From Rotaria socialis (lineage: Eukaryota; Rotifera; Eurotatoria; Philodinida; Philodinidae), in NCBI GenBank assembly GCA_905331475.1, contig CAJNYU010001832.1, positions 62,001 through 126,000 on the forward strand: a DNA stretch of 64,000 nucleotides, read 5' to 3'. Shown here piece by piece: positions 55,133 through 64,000 of the stretch. Both the position numbers and the translations under genes were made by a program. Under the pieces are notes generated by a model that had not been told where the DNA came from, made no database searches, and saw nothing but the letters and a program-made list of their open reading frames with translations. Numbering within the stretch: position 1 is the stretch's first letter; the number at the start of each line of letters is the position of its first letter.

Positions 55133-56688
55133 AAGCGACAGAAAAGAAAAGCCCCAATCAATTATTTGTTCTTTCATATTTTTGATTTTCTCCCTAGAAC
55201 CCTTTATTATAGTTATGGGTGTGCATTCGTAGATGTCTTTTTTTTTTGCTCTTCTCCTATTGTCAAATTCACTGTGATTGAACAATTCTCCTTTTTTTTT
55301 TGATAACTAAGAAACTGTGTGTGTGTATATTAAACGAAATTTTCTATTATATTCTAAAAGATTACAAAATGTTCAACTCTAATGAGACATTCCGAAAGCA
55401 TGCATGACGTTTAGAAAAATGTGCGTGTGACAAATCGCGTCAAAGTTAGGACAAATCCACTTGTTGTTGGCAGACCGACGACATTATGATTGACGTTTAC
55501 AGTGTATAGTTGAAACTTGCTGCGTGTCTCATTAAACAAGAAAAGATTGTTAAAAAAGAAGACGACGAAGAGAAAACGGTAAATTTCAAGTGTAAAACAC
55601 ATATATATATATATATATATAATATGCATAAAACAAAGAACACGCGAAATCTAATCGATTCATCTGTCATAAAATTTTTTGTGAAAGATAACTTTCTTTT
55701 TGTTTTGTTCTTCTTATTCCAGCGAAAAAAGTCATTATTCGCTTGGTTACATTCACACGTGTCACATCAATTATACCTACTGTAGTCTTTATACTCATTG
55801 ATGATCAAATTCATTTTCTATTTATTCAACGATTTAAAACTATATCTAGGTGTATGTTAGGGTTACTATAGTAAGGATGGAATATATTGTTGAAATAAAT
55901 TGAAATGATAAGCCTTTAACACGCGCTGGTTGTTCATTCAATTTGATGAGGAAAGAGAATGACATTCATTTTTGTTGGCGATACATCTGTCAATAAGAAA
56001 CAACGATGAGATGTTTTCTGTTATTTAAAAGACGAAGAGTAAATAAAAATATGTATTAAAGATTCTCTCACCAATTGACTGATCTACATATTCAAATTGA
56101 TTTTACGTTTTTTTCGATAGTTAATCTAACAATTTATTCCTGTTTTCCTTTTTGCTTTACTCAATCAATATATGTCAAAGATTTTCTTTCCTATTTTTTT
56201 TTTACACTGAATATGCGTGCCTGATTTGGTTGCAGTCAGAGAAGAAAAAAATATTTCATATCCGATGGTTCCTCTTATTAATCCCCAATTTCAACATTGG
56301 TAGCCAGTGCAATAGCAGTAAATCTCTTTTTCTTCTCTCATTTCGTCGTCTCGTTTGTATGCCATATACCGCTCTCTGACATGTCATATAAGGGAAGAAG
56401 AAGAAATTGAAGAAGCTGATTCGTTGAAAGCAAAAGAAGAAGAAGAAAAAAAAGGAAGATTTCTTCTTTTTCTCAAATCTTTAACTCATACGAACCAATG
56501 AGAGATTTTCTTTTGCTCTTTTTCTCTCTCTTTCCAACCACTCGAAATTAAGTTGATCGATGATGATGGTTGGTAGTGCTCTTTCATTCGATCTCGACGC
56601 CTCGCGCTTGATTTACACCTCAAACACTTGACATTTTTTGCAAGACGACAACTCTTTTTTTTTGTCTTCTTTACTTGTTGGTTTAATT
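55133..56688. other. Intergenic region, UBE3A 3' side and nuclear receptor promoter side
   Basis: No supported gene. Contains an (AT)n run near 55602-55621, purine-rich GAAGAAG tracts at 56394-56460 and pyrimidine tracts. It likely includes the nuclear-receptor promoter. Confidence 0.45.
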
Positions 56689-58849
56689 ATGGACATGAAT
56701 GAAAATAATAAAAAAAATAACAATAATAAATCAGCAAACAATGATGGTAAGTTATATATATTTTTATTATTATTGAAAAGTATTTTTTTAAGTTTCAAGT
56801 TTTTACTTTAACTCTTTCTATATCATTTTTCTCAATTTCCTCAATTTTCCCAAATCCTAAACCTTGTTCGACTGAAATCTAAGTGCGTGAGTAAATCTTT
56901 CGAACCGTAAACTGTCTAGTGAACAATGATTATCTTGAGACATTCACTTGTCGTTCTATTGTCGATGACATGTTCTCTTTTTTTCGATTAGACTTTGCCT
57001 GTTCAATTGTTATTTGCACGATGATAATTCAATAGATTTCTTTCTAGAAATTGAGAATTGGAAGTTGACGACAACGACAGCACGTTATCCAATTAAGCCT
57101 AAAAAACTTATCTTCTTTTTGCTCGATCGAATATTTCATATATATATAAAGAAAGAAAAAGGATGATGATGATGATGATGATGATGATAATAATAATAAT
57201 AATCATGCAGCGACGAAGTAGAACAAATTAGACGCACACATCACATCGATCTCGCTTTTTTCCTCTTCCTTCGCACAAGTGATCAATGATTTGAAGACAT
57301 CATGCTGAGTATGTGTTCACTCTGGCTAAATTAACATCGTTAAACTTGTCAAGCTATGTAGAAGCAGTACATAGACTCTATATAAAATTAATCACATACA
57401 CATCATCATTTTGAGTAGTGTTGTTGTTCTCATAAGGATGAATAAGAAAGAAGAGATGTGTGAGCGGCAAATCTTAATCTAAAAAAGGGAATGAAAAATG
57501 TAGAGAGAGAGAGAGAAATACCGAATTTGATTTGTATATTTATTCTTTGATTAGATTGTTCATCACCAAATGAAACAAGTCCAACAATCAATGATGATGA
57601 TAATAGTAATCATAGTAGTCTCGAAAGTAATAATGATGAACAACAACAACAACTTGCTCAACCAAAAGAAGAACCAAATTTAAATTATTATAATACTTTA
57701 GTACCTCCTAAAACAGCTTCAAATGCTGAAAATCCGTTTGGTATTCTTTCAATGTGTTTACCATCATCATCATCAGCATCATCTTCATCGTCATCAAAGA
57801 TGGTTCGACCTCATTCATTTGCAAATCATCGTTTTGCAGTTGTTCAACCATATCCAATCTCTCCTCATGCTTATTTTGCTAATATGGCTAAATATACAGA
57901 AGCAGCTGCAGCGGCTGTTGTTGCTGAACAACAACGTAATCAGCAGGCTGTTAAGTTAGCTGCAGCAGCGGCTGCGGCTGCTGTTGGAGCTGTAGGAACC
58001 AATACGATTTCATCAAATCATAATATTGGAAATAATTTAATTTGTGCAGTTTGCGGCGATATTTCAAGTGGGAAACATTATGGAATATTAGCATGTAATG
58101 GTTGTAGTGGTTTTTTTAAACGAAGTGTTAGGCGAAAATTAATTTATCGGTAAAAATTGTTTTTCATTTAAGTAAGAAAACATCATTTGCATTATTCAGA
58201 TGTCAAGCTAATACAGGAATGTGTATTGTCGATAAAGCACATCGTAATCAATGTCAAGCTTGTCGACTTAAAAAAGTAATCGAAATTAATAAGATATGGA
58301 TGTATTAATTTTTTTTGTATGGTGTACCTTTTTTTTAGTGTTTACAAATGGGTATGATAAAAGAAGGTAAATTTTTGTTCAATGTGGATTGAAAGAAAAG
58401 AACTAACACAAATTTATATTTTTTGTTTTAAGCGGTACAAAATGAACGTCAACCACGTAATAGTGCTCAAGTTCGTGCTGATTCAATTGATTTTAATTGC
58501 GATGGCAATGGTACAACAGTCTCAGTTATGCATCATCGACCAACAAATTCAAATCCACCTTCATCACCTGGTGAAGGTAGTACATCATCAATTAAACAAG
58601 ATGGTAAATAAGAAAATAAAATAAAGATGTTTTTTCAAAANAAGACATAACTCGTATAAATTTATATTCTATTATTAGATGAATGCGATTTATCAACATC
58701 ACAAGTATTTTCAAATGAAACAGATGATCAAATATCTGCAACATCAGCACAAATACTTTTGATGATTGTTAAATGGATTCGTAATTTGCCAACATTTTCA
58801 AGTTTACCTTTTCGTGATCAGGTATGATTTATTTGTATACATACAATAC

Positions 58850-58886
<37 letters not shown>

Positions 58887-59825
58887 CAAAAGAAACAAGT
58901 TCAAATAATGTTTTTCTATTGACATATTCTAATCCTGAAATATCATGTCATTTGAAAAACGTGAACATCTTTTGATGAACTCGATACATATCGTTGTCTA
59001 TTCAAATAATCAAATGATGAAAGAAGGATCAAGAAATAAATAAATTCACATTCAATCAACATAAGAGTGATAATAAGATGAACTAAAAATGGTCAAGTAG
59101 AAGAGATTTAGAAGTATCATAGTTAATCTTCAAGAACGAAAAAAGAAGAAGAAAAAAAAGAAAATTAGTTTTCCCATCTGTCAAGTAAATTTCTTTCGTT
59201 TTTCTTTTCTAGTTGATTTTATTGGAAGAATCTTGGTCAGAATTATTTCTTCTTTGGGCAATACAATGTTCAACATCATTAGATAATGGTGGACCACTTT
59301 TTACAACAGCACTTAATCGTTATCAATTAGAAAATGAAAATGGCAAATCTATTTATCGTTTATTAAATGATATTTTATATCGTTTTAAACAATTAAAACT
59401 TGATCCAATTGAATTTGCTTGTTTAAAAGCCATCGTTCTTTTTCGTTTCGGTAATAATGAAAATTTTCTTTTTACAAAAAAATCAACCGCAAATCTGTTT
59501 TTTTTTCATCTTTTCTTTCGCTTTAATTAGATATTCGATCATTAAGAGAATCAAAAATGGTTGAAAATCTACAAGATCAAGCACAAATAACATTGGCTCA
59601 ATTTACACAAATTCATAATTCAACACAACCAACTCGGTAAAATAATTTGATTTCATTCAATTTGAATGCAATGTAAAATTTCATTTTCTTAGTTTTGGTC
59701 GATTGCTTTTAACATTGCCATTACTGCGAAGTATTCCATCATTATTAATAGAAAAAACTTATTTTGCACGTACGATGGGAAATACATCGATGTCGAAATT
59801 ACTTGCAGATATGTTCAAAAGTTAA
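56689..59825 (+). CDS. NR2E3: Nuclear receptor of the NR2E3 (PNR) / fax-1 / Hr51 type
   Basis: DNA-binding transcription factor. Exons 56689-56746, 57555-58149, 58200-58275, 58339-58366, 58433-58603, 58679-58821, 59213-59450, 59531-59636 and 59693-59825 give 515 residues. The N-terminal region is Asn/Ser/Gln-rich with poly-Ala runs. The DNA-binding domain starts near C183: [20 protein letters not shown], then [16 protein letters not shown]. The P-box CNGCS and the T-box [13 protein letters not shown] mark PNR rather than tailless (CDGCS). The second zinc module is [20 protein letters not shown]. The ligand-binding domain has [34 protein letters not shown] and the terminal activation helix region [12 protein letters not shown]. 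Introns cut the DBD after KLIYR and RLKK. PNR-type receptors specify sensory and neuronal fates in other animals; that role here is inference. An N at 58641 is intronic. Confidence 0.94.
57165..57200. repeat. (GAT)n/(AAT)n trinucleotide repeat in NR2E3 intron 1
   Basis: Eight or so GAT units followed by AAT units. Confidence 0.85.
58856..58882. repeat. (TA)n microsatellite in NR2E3 intron 6
   Basis: Uninterrupted TA run in a 391-nt intron. Confidence 0.9.
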
Positions 59826-59844
59826 CAATTGTACAGAACTAATG

Positions 59845-59850
59845 AATAAA
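59845..59850 (+). terminator. AATAAA polyadenylation signal of the nuclear receptor
   Basis: Canonical hexamer 20 nt after the TAA stop. Confidence 0.6.
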
Positions 59851-62800
59851 TATTATGAGTGATTGTTGTGTTACAGTCTCTTTAATTGTCCTCTTTTTTT
59901 TTCATTTCGTTTCGTTTTCGTTTCTTTTTTTTTTCTTCTTTTTTCGTTTATTGACCATATGCATGCCATGCACATTCTCTTATTATGATTATTATTATTA
60001 ATCGAAAAAATTTTAATGTTGAAAAGATTTTATTGTCTGAATTGAGATTTCTGAAATTCTTTTTTTTTGTTGAGTGAAGTTTGCTGCGATGTACTAAGAT
60101 ATTGAGATCAATTATAAGACGTGTATGAACAAATTTCTTTCATAAAACTAATGAATAATATATATATATATATTTAGTCTTGAATGTTTTTTGATTATAA
60201 TGTTCATTTTCAGTTTATTGTATTGAAACATGCTAAAATAATTACCAGAAAATGAATGAATTAAATTTGCTATGGTTAAAATCGTGCTTTGTTTCAATTA
60301 ATTTGATTTTAAAAATAAATAGAATTAGAGAATATCTTCAATCATATGAGTGCGATGAATGTTCAATGCAGCAGAACAACAAAAAAGACGATGTTGTCAG
60401 CATGTATAATAAGATATACACGCACAGTTGTCGCTTGTATGCGAATCAAAATAGACGAAGAAAGAGTTACAGTTTTAATCGTTTTATTGATCATATTACA
60501 AAACAAGTAAGTTAGAAAGTCTAGCAATTCAATCTAATCCTGTTTAATATAAAGAATTTGTGTAGATGAAATCATAAGAAGAAAATAGTTTATGCCGTTT
60601 GATATAGGAATATAGGATGATTGGTCTACATGAAGAGTAATTCGATGCCATAGTTTATTTGGAGATGAATAAATGTTGTATTTCATAGTAGTATGAATGA
60701 TGATACTGATAATTGAAAATTATAAATGTGTTAAAATGTAGATTAGCTGTTTTATCAAAACCTGAAACAATGACTGAAACTACGAGCAGTACCTACATTA
60801 ATGCTTATTTCAATAAGATGACTCTTAGAAAAGTTGCAATATTAATGATTAATGCGTTCAAAGCATCGTTATCATTTCTTGATAGCTAAGAAGAATTGGA
60901 AGTAAGTTAATAGCGAATGTGTATTTTCTTCAATTGTAAAATCCACGATAAAGGAATCTGGAATGATTCATCAATTTATTGTTTACGATAGTGCTATATG
61001 ATTTAGGGCCAATAAATGATGACTATGGTGCCCAATGATAAGCTTGTTTATCAAATTGCTATAATAAATTGGTTTTCAAACAATCAATGCAAATTTTAAT
61101 AAAAACAAACATACATAATCAAAGTTCAGATTGAAAACTGTTCGTAAAATTGGTTGACACGAACTTATTTGACTGTTACAATCTTCTTCTTTATTTCGAC
61201 TTCTTCTTCTTGTTATTATTACATTCGCACAAGACATTAACACTCACTTAAATAGAATAGATACGAGAAGAAGAATGGGATGATTGTAAATGTGATAGAA
61301 TGAAACCGAGAGAAGAAGAGAGAACATACTTATGGCAGGACAGATATTTCCTGGCATAACATTGACGTTGACTGTTTTTTCGATTTTAATTGGTCTTTTC
61401 AGCGAAAACATTTTATTTTCGTTGCTGAAGATTTACTTGACGTTGATTTATTAGGCCTAAAAAAATGTGCTGATTCGTTGTCGGAACAAATTCTAATAAA
61501 TTTTCTAATCGGAAGGAACATTCCTCAGTAAGCGAACGATTAACTGAATTTTCAGTTACAAACGAGCAGTTCTCATTAGTTTTGTGACTAAAACGGTTGT
61601 CAACATGTAATAATCTTTCTAAAAAAAACTGTATATGAAAGTGCGGATAGTCAACTGCGTCGCGTATGGTTTAAAACCTGTCTGATAAATTCATTGAATC
61701 TACACATGGGAAAAGAATTTATGTTCCATAGGTTATCGATATTTTGCTAAAAAACCCAAAACCCAAAATGGTTCCGAATATGACATGTGTAAAATGTAAT
61801 ACAACAGCAACAAGTTTTGCAGATTTTTCAGTCATAGTACGTGATGAACAATATTTGTTGTTTCTTTTGTTCTGATAATGCATTGTCAGTCACAATAAAT
61901 GCTCATTATTTTTACGCCTAAGCAATCAACGGCAAGTAAATCTTCATATAAAAAATAGACTAATTGGAATCCGTTATTATTTAGTCAACGTCAAGTAAGT
62001 CCGTGTCAAGTAAATCATGCATACGGTAAAAATATATTCTTTCCTTTCTATGTGTGCATGTAATCACTTGACATCTTCTCTGCCGATGAAGAATATTTTA
62101 CAGATAAAACTTTCATCATACGTTGCTGTCACATTTTTATGTTTTAGTTGTATCTGATGGATAGTTGATTATTCACATTTCCATTAACCGTCGAGACCGA
62201 TTTTTAAGATCTATCAAAATATTGCAGCAGTTGTATTCTTGACAAAAGTAAGAAGATCGATTGTTATTATAAAAATTTTACTTATTCATAGATATAAAAT
62301 ACCTATCAGCTTATCTATTCACGAACAGATAGATTTTCGGATGCAAAAAAGTCTAATGAACGTATTATTTTAACGTGTCTATAATCAGTCATTATTTGCA
62401 CCATGCCATTGAAAACATTTTTCAAAGTCACAAATCGTTGTTTTTATTTAGTAGCAGTCATTTACTTTGATTTAAAAGAAATAATCGACAAGGATAAATT
62501 TGAAAATTCGAGTTAGTAAACGTTATATACTATGTGGTGATTTTATTTCAAGCAATATCGATATTAATGTAATATAGAAATAATAAATACCATTTCAGTT
62601 AGTAAACTGTGTTCGATAGATTACAAAATAATTTAGATGAATAGTTTAAAATAACCTAATTGACATAAAATGATCCAAATTTTCGGATATTTTTCAAGGC
62701 CACAAATACGCTTTATTATTTTTTGTGCAGGGTCTCACATTTTTTTGTTTGCTGTTGACACTAAAATGTGGTGTTTTGTTTTTAAAACCTGTATACAATG

Positions 62801-63240
62801 AATAAGAAGATCGACATTTACATTGATCCTCATTGTTTTTATACATTGTAGTATTTTATTTTATTTTCCAAATAATTGTCTTTATCTATTGTATGTAAAG
62901 CCGTTGTTACATTCTTTACTAAGAACAAGTAGCTATACATGTATTCATAGACCTTTTTCTTCTCATTCTCCGTTTGTTTCTTACACAAACTTATTTATGT
63001 GTAGCATATAGAAAAGTTCCGCTCGTCAAAATCGTTATTTGTCGTTCTTTTTTTTGTTCTTTTGCTTTACTCCTTCTGTCTACTTCAATCATTTTGGTTG
63101 ATTAAAACGAAACACATGCTTCCGTAACATACATCAATCTTGTTAAAAAAAAGAAGAAAAGAAAAGGTGAATTAAAAATATATTTCATCTAGTCGTTGCC
63201 CATTTTTTAATAATGAATAGAAAAAGAAAATAATTCCAAT
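59851..63240. other. Non-coding stretch before the BTB gene
   Basis: About 3.4 kb, AT-rich, no supported gene on either strand. An (AT)n run lies near 60155-60173. The frames at 60252-60515 and 62823-63011 are chance. Confidence 0.5.
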
Positions 63241-63264
63241 AGATTTTATCAACATACATATCCA

Positions 63265-64000
63265 ATGGTGTCATCATCAACGTCGTCATCGATACCAGAA
63301 CTACTTCGATTATCATCAATATTACCTTCACCATTAGATTATTTTACTGATTCATCGAAAATTCTTAAACCTGACGTTATCTTAGTAGTTGAAAAAGAAA
63401 AATTTTATTGCCATCGATTATTATTATCATTAGTATCACCTGTATTTAGTCGAATGTTCGATGGTGAATTTAAAGAACATGATGCTCATGAAATCGTATT
63501 AGAAGGTAAAACAAGTGAAAGTATACTTGAATTATTAAAATATATTTATCCACAATTTCATGGAAAAATTACAAATGATAATGTAGAAGATTTTCTTTTA
63601 TTAGCTGATGAATATATGATTGACTATCTTAAACAACCATGTAGAGATTTTTTAATGAAACAACTGAAACTCTTTAAATTTGTTTCACTTCCTACACAAA
63701 CAAAAATTGAACAAGTGATTACAGAAAATTGCTGTTTTGAATGATTTTCATTGTATGTATTCATTTTATTTTAGCCATCCATGAAATTGAAAAGTTTTCA
63801 TGCTAGTGAGTCTGCACTTGATTCATCTCAACATCAAGATATTGAATCATTAATTCGTCATAATCATAATACAACTAGCGTCTCTTCATTACGTCAATTA
63901 ACATCTAATACTCGTCGTCATACAGCTAAATCTACATCAAATTATTCGAAATCAAATGATAGAACCGGATCATCATCAAATAATAATAGTCATCATCATC
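63265..64000 (+). CDS. BTB/POZ-domain protein (3' end outside window)
   Basis: Exon 1 63265-63714 (150 codons), intron 63715-63774 (60 nt, GTGATT..TTTTAG), exon 2 63775 to the window end, open throughout. The BTB fold spans about residues 34-135: KPDVILVVEKEKFYCHRLLL, SPVFSRMFDGEFKEHDAHEI, LLKYIYPQ, DNVEDFLLLADEYMIDYLK. BTB domains dimerise and often recruit Cullin-3. Beyond it the chain becomes Ser/Thr/His/Asn-rich with no Kelch, MATH or zinc-finger domain visible before the window ends, so the subfamily is undecided. If the intron is not spliced, translation stops at 63742. An acceptor-like CCAATAG lies 22 nt upstream of the ATG. Confidence 0.85.

Noticed and set aside
58382..58624. 80-codon plus-strand frame inside the nuclear-receptor gene
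   Set aside because: Out of frame with the receptor exon 58433-58603, which encodes the conserved T-box region.

Overview
This is a eukaryotic, AT-rich window from an animal genome. Genes carry many short introns, mostly 46-70 nt with GT..TAG ends, and conserved animal proteins sit next to long non-coding AT-rich stretches. Gene style and product content suggest a small lophotrochozoan-like animal. A bdelloid rotifer is my best guess, but it is an inference from intron size, base composition and likely spliced-leader acceptors. No prokaryotic, organellar or viral block was seen.

Layout. 1-5790 (+): 3' part of a large single-pass membrane protein with alternating SUEL-lectin and CUB-like modules and one fibronectin type II module. 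9702-15037 (-): FACT subunit SPT16, 22 exons. 17451-18223 (+): eIF3j. 20058-23998 (+): a four-finger C2H2 zinc-finger protein. 24371-29396 (+): VAC14, with a U12-type AT-AC intron. 30368-30691 (-): an uncharacterised reading frame. 34373-34719 (+): a secreted six-cysteine CS-alpha-beta defensin-like peptide. 36377-38893 (+): Beclin-1. 39072-40282 (+): mitochondrial ribosomal protein L41. 40298-41902 (-): a Prune/DHH-DHHA2 phosphoesterase whose reading frame is broken by an in-frame TGA. 45352-46321 (+): ALYREF. 47478-48597 (-): CFAP299. 48932-55132 (+): UBE3A/E6AP. 56689-59825 (+): an NR2E3/PNR-type nuclear receptor. 63265-64000 (+): 5' part of a BTB/POZ protein. For every multi-exon gene I spliced by eye and checked that phases and total length are in frame.

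Neighbouring genes do not form one pathway. Most are housekeeping: chromatin, translation, mRNA export, phosphoinositide control, autophagy, ubiquitin. CFAP299 is ciliary. The lectin/CUB receptor and the defensin are candidate recognition or defence genes. Some neighbours are very tight: MRPL41 and PRUNE converge with 15 nt between stop codons, Beclin-1 and MRPL41 are 178 nt apart on one strand, and CFAP299 and UBE3A diverge from 334 nt.

Noteworthy: the defensin-like gene; the SUEL/CUB/FN2 receptor architecture; the TGA in PRUNE; the AT-AC intron in VAC14; a 235-bp TIR element with TA duplications placed 7 nt inside a ZNF intron; 3n stop-free introns; a GC-AG intron; recurrent splice-acceptor-like sites just upstream of start codons. 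Homopolymer G or C tracts near 15.67 kb and 45.97 kb, and N bases at 45979 and 58641, mark weak spots in the assembly.
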